Assembly: GCA_021781315.1 (NCBI GenBank)
Contig: JAJXXB010000072.1
Span: forward strand, 1-7,015
Length of the DNA: 7,015 bases
Direction: 5' to 3'
DNA from: Actinomycetes bacterium
Lineage (GTDB): Bacteria > Actinomycetota > Acidimicrobiia > Acidimicrobiales > RAAP-2
Part shown: positions 1-5,670 of the stretch, piece after piece
How positions within the stretch are numbered: position 1 is the first letter of the stretch
Layout: every line of letters starts with the position of its first letter
Position numbers and translations under genes: made by a program
Notes under the pieces: generated by a model
What the model saw: only the letters and a program-made list of their open reading frames with translations
What the model was told of the DNA's origin: nothing
Database searches by the model: none

Positions 1-204
1 CGCGAAGCTAACTCCGCGCTCGAGGATCGTGTCAAAGCCTACCGAGCGCGCGAAGCCGACGCCCTCGTCCAGCGTGGCGAAGACCCTTCCTTCGTAGAGG
101 TCGGGCACGTGCACGACGTGGCCAGCGGCGCGCAGTCGATCGGCGAACGCGAGCGTTCCGGCCGTCAGGCCCTGAGCGTGATGAAACAGCACGATTTCAG
201 TCAC
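1..204 (-). CDS. Dienelactone hydrolase-family protein, N-terminal part (cut by window edge)
   Basis: Translating the minus strand from the GTG at 204-202 gives 68 codons without a stop, running off the left edge. The protein begins (V/M)TEIVLFHHAQGLTAG, continues with an ADRLRAAGHVVHVPDLYEG segment, and then FATLDEGVGFARSVGFDTI. This is the first beta-strand, oxyanion loop and following helices of the alpha/beta-hydrolase fold, in the form seen in actinobacterial dienelactone hydrolase-like proteins. The catalytic Cys/Ser-Asp-His residues lie beyond the edge, so activity and substrate cannot be judged. GTG codons at 207-205 and 213-211 are alternative starts; none has a good Shine-Dalgarno. 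I chose 204 because homologues begin with a short M-x-E-I-V-L-F strand. It lies 138 bp downstream of the SDR gene on the same strand, and there is no evidence that it shares the SDR's job. Family call is confident, exact start is not. Confidence 0.8.
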   Translation of the reverse strand, partial: MTEIVLFHHAQGLTAGTLAFADRLRAAGHVVHVPDLYEGRVFATLDEGVGFARSVGFDTILERGVSFA

Positions 205-342
205 CACGCGCACACTAGCGAGGGGACCGCCCGCTGTCGAGTGCCAGTTCGTTGCGCGAGTGTCGAGCGCGAAGGGGCTAGTCCCGCCATCCGCGCGCGA
301 TAGGGCGGGTTCGGGCCCCGCGTCGACGACGCCCGATGGCGA
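205..342. other. Spacer between SDR gene and hydrolase gene, with a G+C-rich hairpin
   Basis: This 138-bp gap lies between two minus-strand genes. At 305-321 there is a short inverted repeat (GCGGG, 7-base loop, CCCGC), just downstream of the SDR stop. It has no T-run after it on the minus strand, so it is at best a weak terminator. At about 277-288 there is a near-palindrome, GGGGCTAGTCCC, upstream of the hydrolase start, which could be an operator; I cannot tie it to a regulator. The TTTAGTGCTAA motif found elsewhere is absent here. Confidence 0.3.
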
Positions 343-1350
343 TCAGGCCGAAACGTCAATTCCATTTCGCCGAATACACCATCGCCAGAGCTCGTCGCCG
401 TCGACCTCGCTCGAACGGCGAGGGCGTGTCCAGGGAAGGTAGTACTCACCGCGGGGACGTCGGTCCAGCCAAATGCCCGAGGTGGTCCCCACCTCGCCCG
501 CCGCGCCGCTGGCCAACCAGATGGCGGTGTCGGCGCCGTCGTCGACGCGGCGAAGCAGTGGCCCCAGCCGATGAAACGTGGGCAGCGAGACGGCGAGACC
601 CGGCGTGTCCGTCCAACCGGGGTGCATCACGTAACTGCGCACACCCTCGTGGGCCCATCGTCGCGACCATTCGTGTGCGAGAAGAACCTGTGCCCGCTTG
701 GCCCGAGCGTACGCCTTCACCCCGTCATAGCCGTCGGGCCCCATCTCGAGACGCGCGAGTTCGAATCGTTCCGTGTACATGCCGCCCGACGCCACGGTCA
801 CGATCGTCGACTCAACGACCCCGCACAGCAGGGGCGCGAGCCGCCAGGTCAGTCGGAACGGGGCCAACACGTGGGTGGCCACCGTCATCTCGACGCCGTC
901 TCTGGTGGTGACGTAGTCATGCCCGAGCGCTCCGGCGCTGTGGATGATCCCGTGTAGGCCGGCTCGATCCTCTCCAATGCGCTCGGCGAGTTCGTCGACA
1001 CGGGCGAAGTCGGTCAGATCGAGCGCCGCCGTACGCACCGCGGTGCCGCCCGCGCGGATTCGCTCCGCCAGTTCCTCGAGGCGACCCTCGTCGCGACCGG
1101 TGATCCAGAGGTCAGCGCCCGCACGTGACAGGGCGAGCGCACTCGCCCGTCCGATCCCCGAGGACGCGCCCGTCACGAGAATTGTGCGCCCCTCCATCGA
1201 TCCCACGGGACGCCAGTCCTGTGTGGCGCGCCGAAGGGTCACACCTACGCGGCTAAAACTCGCCACGATGGTGGCCTCGAGTGCGGCGTCGAGGAGTTCG
1301 GCCCCGATATGGCGGCCCTGTGACCAGGGGCGAGGCGTTTTCAGGATCAC
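343..1350 (-). CDS. DHRS12-like short-chain dehydrogenase/reductase (SDR)
   Basis: This 335-residue protein has a Rossmann SDR core starting near residue 52. The cofactor motif TGASSGIG is at 60-67, the structural motif is HSAG at 137-140 (usually NNAG), the catalytic Ser is probably S188 in VASGGMY, and the catalytic YxxxK is Y214-K218. An MHPGWTDTPG stretch at 242-251 follows, then SGIWLDRRPR near 291-300. The N-terminal 50 residues (LDAALEATIVASFSRVG, then a DWRPVG stretch) are not part of a classical SDR but match the layout of eukaryotic DHRS12 and its bacterial relatives, so the long GTG start at 1350-1348 is kept. An internal ATG at residue 52 would give a bare SDR core and is less likely. 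The gene is divergent from the fatty-acid operon and shares its 82-bp promoter region. Substrate unknown; from context an oxidised lipid or isoprenoid carbonyl is possible. The GTG lies about 8 bases from a predicted -10, so its mRNA may be leaderless. Confidence 0.92.
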   Translation of the reverse strand: MILKTPRPWSQGRHIGAELLDAALEATIVASFSRVGVTLRRATQDWRPVGSMEGRTILVTGASSGIGRASALALSRAGADLWITGRDEGRLEELAERIRAGGTAVRTAALDLTDFARVDELAERIGEDRAGLHGIIHSAGALGHDYVTTRDGVEMTVATHVLAPFRLTWRLAPLLCGVVESTIVTVASGGMYTERFELARLEMGPDGYDGVKAYARAKRAQVLLAHEWSRRWAHEGVRSYVMHPGWTDTPGLAVSLPTFHRLGPLLRRVDDGADTAIWLASGAAGEVGTTSGIWLDRRPRGEYYLPWTRPRRSSEVDGDELWRWCIRRNGIDVSA

Positions 1351-1357
1351 GTCCTTC

Positions 1358-1373
1358 AGTTTAGTGCTAAATT
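1358..1373. promoter_or_regulatory. Divergent promoter core with overlapping, mirror-image -10 elements
   Basis: On the plus strand TGC-TAAATT (1365-1373) is an extended -10 (TGnTAnnnT) for the FAD oxidoreductase operon. On the minus strand TAAACT (1363-1358) is a -10-like element for the SDR gene. The two overlap the same palindrome, so polymerase bound in one direction would exclude the other. Predicted starts are near 1380 (+), giving a leader of about 50 bases, and near 1350 (-), at the SDR GTG itself. I see no convincing -35 at 16-20 bp spacing in either direction, which suggests dependence on a regulator or a non-housekeeping sigma factor. Prediction by eye only. Confidence 0.45.
1360..1371. 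promoter_or_regulatory. Putative operator, palindrome TTTAGTGCTAAA
   Basis: This 12-bp sequence reads TTTAG-TG-CTAAA, a perfect inverted repeat around a 2-base centre. Its first 11 bases recur exactly at 5644-5654, in the divergent promoter of the B12-domain regulator and the SRPBCC gene. By eye I find no other exact copy in the window. The AT-rich motif stands out against G+C-rich surroundings. Occurrence in both divergent promoters flanking the operon makes it the best candidate binding site for the regulator encoded at 4739-5584, which would repress by covering the -10 elements. That assignment is inference. Confidence 0.55.
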
Positions 1374-1432
1374 ACACGTTCGCCGCCGGCGTCATTGACC
1401 GCGCTGGCTCTGACGACGGGACGTACTTCGCC

Positions 1433-2680
1433 ATGCGCATCGCCATCATTGGCTCCGGCATTGCCGGACTGACCAGTGCCCACCTTCTCTCGCGGCACCA
1501 CGACGTCACGGTCTTCGAGATCGACTCGCGCCCCGGCGGGCACGCGCACACCGTTGACGTGACGATCGCGGACGAGACGCACGCCGTCGATACCGGCTTC
1601 ATCGTCTACAACGAACGCAACTATCCGGGCTTGACCCGCCTCTTCGCCCACCTCGGGGTCGCGACTTCACCCAGCGACATGAGTTTCTCGGTGAGCGATC
1701 CCCGACACGGTCTCGAGTGGCGATCGAGCACGCTCAACACGGTGTTCGCCCAGCGACGAAATCTCTTGCGTCGTGACTTTGTCACGATGCTTGCCGACAT
1801 CGGCTCATTCAACCGTCAGGCCCGCAAACTGCTCACCGATGGGCGCATTTCGCACAGCCTGAGCCTGCGCGAGATGCTCGAGGCGGGGCCGTGGTCCGAG
1901 CGGCTGCGGGAGTGGTACTTGGCACCAATGGTCTCGGCGATCTGGTCGGCGCCGATGGTCGACGCCCTCGAGATCCCCGCTGCGACCTTCGCGCGATTCT
2001 TCGACAACCACGGGCTGCTCTCGCTGGGCGACAGGCCCCACTGGCGCACGGTCACGGGCGGATCTCGCGCCTACGTCGAGAAGATCGCCGCGCCACTCGG
2101 ACGACGCCTGCGAGTGAACACGTCGGTCTCGAAGGTGACGCGTCGCCGCGACGGCGTCGAAGTCACGAGCGACGTCTTTGGACCCGAGACGTTCGACCAT
2201 GTGGTCCTCGCCACCCACAGCGACCAGAGCCTGGCGTTGCTGAGCGACCCGAGCGAAGCCGAGCGCGAGATTCTCGGGGCGATTCGCTATCAGCCCAGCG
2301 CCGTCGTTCTGCACACCGACGAGACGCTCCTGCCGCGCTCGCGTCGCGCCTGGGCGAGCTGGAACTACCGCCTCGGATTCGACGACTCGGCCGCAACGGT
2401 CACCTATCACATGAATCAGCTTCAATCGATTCCCTCGCGCCACCAGATCCTGGTCAGTCTGAACCAGACTGATCGCATCGACGCGGAGCGAATCGTGGGC
2501 GAGTTCGACTACTCGCACCCCGTGCTGGACGCGGGCGCGATCGCCGCCCAGCGCAGGGTCGCCGAGATCGACGGTCGGCGCGGCACATGGTTTGCCGGTG
2601 CGTACTGGGGATACGGTTTTCACGAAGACGGACTCCAGAGCGCCCTGCGCGTGTGTCGCCACTTCGGAGTAGAACTGTGA
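1433..2680 (+). CDS. FAD-dependent oxidoreductase, amine-oxidase-like (COG2907 type), of the fatty-acid modification operon
   Basis: The 415-residue protein starts MRIAIIGSGIAGL; GxGxxG (G7-G12) is the dinucleotide-binding loop at the very N-terminus, E29 in VTVFEID caps the second beta strand and should bind the FAD ribose, and RPGGHAHT (33-40) is the GG motif of the amine-oxidase/desaturase superfamily. DTGFIVYNERNYPGL (53-67) and the C-terminal AGAYWGYGFHEDGLQSAL (388-405), which closes the FAD site, are hallmarks of this COG2907 group. The reading frame stays open upstream of 1433, but the Rossmann strand must begin at this ATG and the upstream part overlaps the divergent SDR gene. No strong ribosome site is visible (GGGA, 11 bases upstream). 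Counterparts are M. tuberculosis Rv0449c and the N-terminal half of plant cyclopropane fatty-acid synthases. The reaction is probably a flavin redox step (desaturation, or reduction of a methylene intermediate) on a lipid acyl chain; exact chemistry unknown. It overlaps the next gene by GTGA. Confidence 0.93.
   Translation: MRIAIIGSGIAGLTSAHLLSRHHDVTVFEIDSRPGGHAHTVDVTIADETHAVDTGFIVYNERNYPGLTRLFAHLGVATSPSDMSFSVSDPRHGLEWRSSTLNTVFAQRRNLLRRDFVTMLADIGSFNRQARKLLTDGRISHSLSLREMLEAGPWSERLREWYLAPMVSAIWSAPMVDALEIPAATFARFFDNHGLLSLGDRPHWRTVTGGSRAYVEKIAAPLGRRLRVNTSVSKVTRRRDGVEVTSDVFGPETFDHVVLATHSDQSLALLSDPSEAEREILGAIRYQPSAVVLHTDETLLPRSRRAWASWNYRLGFDDSAATVTYHMNQLQSIPSRHQILVSLNQTDRIDAERIVGEFDYSHPVLDAGAIAAQRRVAEIDGRRGTWFAGAYWGYGFHEDGLQSALRVCRHFGVEL
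2666..2669 (+). promoter_or_regulatory. Ribosome binding site of the DUF1365 gene (inside the FAD gene)
   Basis: GGAG lies 7 bases before the GTG at 2677, within the last codons of the FAD oxidoreductase gene. It favours GTG 2677 over the ATG at 2686 and fits translational coupling through the GTGA overlap. Confidence 0.6.
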
Positions 2681-3468
2681 CGCAGATGAGAAGCGCCCTC
2701 TACGAAGGAGTGGTTCGTCACCGCCGGCTCGCTCCGGTTCGCCACGAGTTCACGTATCGGATCGTGCTGCCGCTGATCGACCTCGACGAGTTGGACGCCG
2801 TCTGCGCGCTGCACCCCTGGTGGGCGCGCGAGCGCATGCGTCCCGTCACCTACCGGCGTCGCGACTTCTTTGGGCCGGCGGAACTCGCTCTTGAGGAGGC
2901 AGTGCGTGAGAAGGTCGCTCGCGAGTTCGGTCAGCGACCAGCGGGGCCCATCGCGATGCTCGCTCACCCGAGGATCTGGGGCTGGCAGTTCAACCCGATC
3001 TCCCTGTACTACTGCTACGACGAGTCGGGTGCGAGAGTCGAATCACTGCTCGCTCAGGTGACCAACACGCCCTGGCACGAGAGCCACGCCTACGTGCTGG
3101 GTGCGCCGGGAACCCACCGGGTGGATAAGGCGTTGCACGTCTCGCCGTTCATGGGCATGAACGCCCACTACGACTTTTCTTACGACGCCCCGACGAGCGA
3201 CCTGCACCTCGCCGTGAACGCGATCGAGCAGGGCGAGCTCGTTCTCGAGACCTCACTGGATCTCACTCGTCGTGAGATCACCCGAGGAGACCTGGGCCGC
3301 GTGCTGTGGGACTACCCACTCATGACCGCACGAGTCTCCCTGGGCATCTACCACCAGGCGGCGAGACTACGGCGCTCGGGCGTGCCCTTCGTGGCCCACC
3401 CCGCCCGCGGGCGCGCCCAAGGGTTCCCGGAGAGTTCGGCGTCGTCAAAGGGCGCCCCTCGTGCCTGA
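2677..3468 (+). CDS. DUF1365 family protein
   Basis: The 263-residue protein has the conserved features of DUF1365: LYEGVVRHRRLAPVRHEFTY (8-27, the family's opening motif), then IDLDELD, then RIWGWQFNPISLYYCYD (99-115), AQVTNTPWHESHAYVL (126-141) and KALHVSPFMGM (151-161). The conserved His, Asn and Tyr residues suggest a ligand or metal pocket, but no biochemical function is established for the family. Length is typical. It has no signal peptide and no clear membrane segment, so it is probably cytoplasmic or membrane-associated. The start GTG overlaps the upstream stop (GTGA) and the 3' end overlaps the methyltransferase start by 8 bp, so all three proteins are likely made in fixed ratio. 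Placement between a FAD oxidoreductase and a CFA-type enzyme is as in Rv0449c-Rv0448c-Rv0447c, implying a part in the same lipid modification. The last 25 residues (ARGRAQGF onward) are low-complexity and not conserved. Confidence 0.93.
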   Translation: MTQMRSALYEGVVRHRRLAPVRHEFTYRIVLPLIDLDELDAVCALHPWWARERMRPVTYRRRDFFGPAELALEEAVREKVAREFGQRPAGPIAMLAHPRIWGWQFNPISLYYCYDESGARVESLLAQVTNTPWHESHAYVLGAPGTHRVDKALHVSPFMGMNAHYDFSYDAPTSDLHLAVNAIEQGELVLETSLDLTRREITRGDLGRVLWDYPLMTARVSLGIYHQAARLRRSGVPFVAHPARGRAQGFPESSASSKGAPRA

Positions 3469-4735
3469 CGACGCCCCGTCGCTTTCGATCGACCGGTCGG
3501 ACTCGCTGACAAGCCTCGTGGACGCCTCACCAACGAAGAACCACCGGGCGCGACGGCTCCTCTTCGCCCTCGCGCGACGTTCGCGCGGTGGACGGCTCAT
3601 CGTGCGAGACGCGCACGGTACGGTCGAACTGGGCCGCGGAACACTGGTCGCCCACGTCGACGTCCACGACCCACGCGCCTACCAGGCTCTCCTTCGGCGC
3701 GGCTCGCTCGGCCTGGGCCTCGGCTACCTCGAAGGCTGGTGGGACTGCGACGACCTGGTCGCCCTGGTGCGAATCCTCGTGCGTGACCGCGGACGGCTTG
3801 GTCGCGTCCAGGATGATGCGGGTCGAGTGGTTAGCCGCCTCGTTGATCCCATTCGTCGCCGCCGGCGACGCCCACCGACCCAGGACCGTCGATTCGTTCA
3901 GGCACACTACGACATCGGCAACGAGTTCTTCTCACTGATGCTCGATCCAACGATGAGCTACTCGTGCGCCGTGTTCGACCATGTGGACGACACGCTCGAG
4001 AGTGCGTCGCTGGCCAAGTTCGATCGCATCTGTCGCAAACTCTCCCTCGGCGCGAACGATCACGTGCTCGAGATCGGTACTGGTTGGGGCGGCTTCGCGG
4101 TCTTCGCGGCGTCGCGCTACGGCTGTCGAGTGACCACGACCACCATCTCGGCCGAGCAGTACGACTACGCAACGCGCGTGGTGGCAGAGCGCGGACTCGC
4201 CGAGCGCGTCACCGTGTTGAATCAGGACTACCGCGAACTTCGCGGCACGTTCGACAAGCTTGTCTCGATCGAGATGATCGAGGCCGTCGACTGGCGCCAC
4301 GTACCGGGGTTCTTTCGCGCCTGCTCGCGCCTGCTCGCGCCCGACGGTCTGATGGCGCTGCAGGCGATCACCATCGAGGACGCGAGCTACGAGCGGGCCA
4401 AGACGACCACCGACTTCATCAAGGCCTTCGTGTTCCCGGGCGGCTGCCTGCCGTCGATGACGTCACTGACCACGGCGAGTGCCCGCGCGCACCTGAGCGT
4501 GGTCGACGTCGAGGACATCGGCCGTCACTACGCCGAGACCTTGCGGCGATGGCGTCAGAACGTCGACGCGCACCGTGACGCGGTGCGTCTGCTCGGCTAC
4601 GACGAGAGGTTCGAACGGCTTTGGTCGCTCTATCTCACCTACTGCGAGGCGGCCTTTCTGGAGCGCCACGTCAGTGACGTCCAGATCATCCTCGCTCGAG
4701 ACGGGTGGCGACCGGTACTCGCCGCGCGCGCGTAA
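3461..4735 (+). CDS. cfa: Cyclopropane-fatty-acid synthase family SAM-dependent methyltransferase (UfaA1-like)
   Basis: This 424-residue protein (E. coli Cfa is 382) has the N-terminal Cfa domain, including GSLGLGLGYLEGWWDCDDL (81-99), a basic linker (IRRRRRRP, 131-138), and the methyltransferase domain from HYDIGNEFF (149-157). The SAM loop is VLEIGTGWGG (202-211). Against E. coli Cfa as I remember it, the active-site residues map as C139 to C169 (YSCA), E239 to E274 (MIEAV), I268 to I303 and Y317 to Y357 (HYAETL), while H266 is Q301 (ALQAITI). The stretch FIKAFVFPGGCLPS (319-332) resembles plant cyclopropane synthases and UfaA1-type proteins more than E. coli Cfa. The enzyme should transfer a methyl from SAM to a double bond of a membrane phospholipid acyl chain. 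The product could be a cyclopropane, a methyl-branched (tuberculostearic-type) or a methylated furan-precursor fatty acid; family membership alone does not decide. GTG at 3461 overlaps the DUF1365 gene by 8 bp; AAGGG about 9 bases upstream may serve as ribosome site. Confidence 0.94.
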   Translation: MPDDAPSLSIDRSDSLTSLVDASPTKNHRARRLLFALARRSRGGRLIVRDAHGTVELGRGTLVAHVDVHDPRAYQALLRRGSLGLGLGYLEGWWDCDDLVALVRILVRDRGRLGRVQDDAGRVVSRLVDPIRRRRRRPPTQDRRFVQAHYDIGNEFFSLMLDPTMSYSCAVFDHVDDTLESASLAKFDRICRKLSLGANDHVLEIGTGWGGFAVFAASRYGCRVTTTTISAEQYDYATRVVAERGLAERVTVLNQDYRELRGTFDKLVSIEMIEAVDWRHVPGFFRACSRLLAPDGLMALQAITIEDASYERAKTTTDFIKAFVFPGGCLPSMTSLTTASARAHLSVVDVEDIGRHYAETLRRWRQNVDAHRDAVRLLGYDERFERLWSLYLTYCEAAFLERHVSDVQIILARDGWRPVLAARA

Positions 4736-4738
4736 TTC

Positions 4739-5584
4739 TCATCGGCGGTGCTGGGCGCGAAGACGCTCGACCAGTGCGACCACGTCACGCGCGTCGCGGC
4801 CCGTCCAGTGTTCGCTGCCTAGTCGGTGCGCGGCGAGTTCATCGTTCACCGCCGCCCCCCCGACGAGCACGATCGTGTCAGTGCGCTCGCGCAGACGCGC
4901 CACGGTGTCGGTCACGGCTGCCTCGTGGCCCGCGGTGGTGACGGCGATCAAGACGCACAGGGGTCGTTCGCGTTCGGCCGCGTCCGCGAAGGAGTCGGCG
5001 GGCGTGTCGCCCCCCAGCTCGATGACGTGGAATCCGGCGCCGCGCAACTGGTCGGCCACGATGGCCACCGGAATCTCGTGGCGCTCTCCGGCGACCGCGC
5101 CTACGAGCACGGTGCCGCGCTTGCGACCCGGTCGCGCGAAGCGAGGACCGAGGCGGGCGATGAGGCGCCGCGTCGTCGCACTCGCCAGGTGCTCGTCGGC
5201 CACGTCCAACTCCCCGCGCGACCAGCGACGCCCGACTTCTCGCATCGCGGGCGCCAGCAGGGTGAGGTGAACCTCCGCGGGTTCCGCCCCCGAGGCCAGG
5301 GCGTCCTCCACGACGCGCCACGCGCCGGCCTCGTCGCCCGCCACGAGCCGGTCGAGGAGATGCTCGGCGGAGGCCGTGCGCGCCGCGCCGCGGGGTTGGT
5401 CGACGCCCCGCCCGACGCGCACGGTGTCGAGGTCCCCGGTCCTCACCCGCCACGTGGCCCCGTCGTGCTCGGCCGCGAGTCGCCCGGTTCGCACGTATCG
5501 ATAGACGGTCATGTAGTGCACGCCGAGGATCGCGGCGGCCTCCTGGAGACCTACCGTCCCGGTGGCACGCGCCGCATCCGTCAC
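4739..5584 (-). CDS. Cobalamin-binding HTH transcriptional regulator (CarH/LitR-like B12 module on an excisionase-type HTH)
   Basis: From the GTG at 5584-5582 the protein has 281 residues. Residues 11-53 (LQEAAAILGVHYMTVYRYVRTGRL followed by TWRVRTGDLD) form an excisionase/HTH_17-type winged helix, not the classical MerR domain of CarH. Residues about 75-145 form the four-helix B12-binding cap domain, with W121 and E131-H132 spaced exactly as in the CarH motif Wx9EH, where these residues sit over the adenosyl group. Residues 157-275 form the Rossmann B12-binding domain: GERHEIP (166-172) supplies E167xH169, the expected lower axial ligand, then GGDTP and VGG (241-243). The usual ExHxxG/DxHxxG glycine is P172. 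The role would be a repressor holding DNA with adenosylcobalamin and released by light or by B12 loss. A longer frame starts at GTG 5623, but GGAGG sits 6 bases before 5584, so the shorter start is preferred. The stop codon is 3 bp from the convergent methyltransferase stop. Confidence 0.9.
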   Translation of the reverse strand: MTDAARATGTVGLQEAAAILGVHYMTVYRYVRTGRLAAEHDGATWRVRTGDLDTVRVGRGVDQPRGAARTASAEHLLDRLVAGDEAGAWRVVEDALASGAEPAEVHLTLLAPAMREVGRRWSRGELDVADEHLASATTRRLIARLGPRFARPGRKRGTVLVGAVAGERHEIPVAIVADQLRGAGFHVIELGGDTPADSFADAAERERPLCVLIAVTTAGHEAAVTDTVARLRERTDTIVLVGGAAVNDELAAHRLGSEHWTGRDARDVVALVERLRAQHRR

Positions 5585-5590
5585 CTCGTG

Positions 5591-5595
5591 CCTCC
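5591..5595 (-). promoter_or_regulatory. Ribosome binding site that sets the regulator start
   Basis: On the minus strand GGAGG lies 6 bases before the GTG at 5584. This is the best Shine-Dalgarno in the window. The upstream in-frame GTG (5623) has none, so translation probably begins at 5584, 13 codons inside the longest open frame. Confidence 0.65.
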
Positions 5596-5643
5596 GATCG
5601 TCGCGAGTCGGCCGGCGAATCACCGCGAGCCCTCGACCATTAA

Positions 5644-5655
5644 TTTAGTGCTAAC
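5644..5655. promoter_or_regulatory. Putative operator and divergent promoter, TTTAGTGCTAAC
   Basis: Eleven bases (5644-5654) are identical to 1360-1370; the twelfth differs (C for A), so the inverted repeat here is TTAG-TG-CTAA. On the minus strand, TAAATT (5647-5642) is identical to the plus-strand -10 at 1368-1373 and would serve the regulator gene, with a start near 5635 and a leader of about 50 bases. In the plus direction the -10 is weaker (TAACTA at 5652 or TAATTT at 5641), serving the SRPBCC gene, whose start codon is 16 bases past the motif. No good -35 is visible. Position between the regulator and its neighbour suggests autoregulation. Confidence 0.55.
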
Positions 5656-5660
5656 TATTG

Positions 5661-5665
5661 AGGAG
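5661..5665 (+). promoter_or_regulatory. Ribosome binding site of the SRPBCC gene
   Basis: AGGAG lies 5 bases before the GTG at 5671 and supports that start. It begins only 6 bases after the operator motif, so the promoter must lie within or just upstream of the motif. Confidence 0.6.
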
Positions 5666-5670
5666 TCTCC

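Noticed and set aside
336..957. Plus-strand open frames across the SDR gene
   Set aside because: Very Arg/Pro-rich, no domain, fully antisense to the SDR coding sequence.
944..1432. Extension of the FAD oxidoreductase frame 163 codons upstream of the ATG at 1433
   Set aside because: The extra part is antisense to the SDR gene, Arg/Ser/Pro-rich, and precedes the Rossmann strand, which must be near the N-terminus; the divergent promoter also lies within it.
1805..2662. Minus-strand open frame of 285 codons
   Set aside because: It is antisense to the FAD oxidoreductase; composition is that of a shadow frame with no family motif.
5585..5623. Longer regulator start at GTG 5623
   Set aside because: No ribosome site before it, while GGAGG is well placed before GTG 5584; the extra 13 residues lie before the HTH and look non-conserved. 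Not fully excluded.
5620..5640. Six-codon minus-strand mini-ORF (ATG 5640, MVEGSR) overlapping GTG 5623 as a possible leader peptide
   Set aside because: The ATG is only 1 base after the predicted -10 (5647-5642), so it would probably lie upstream of the transcription start.
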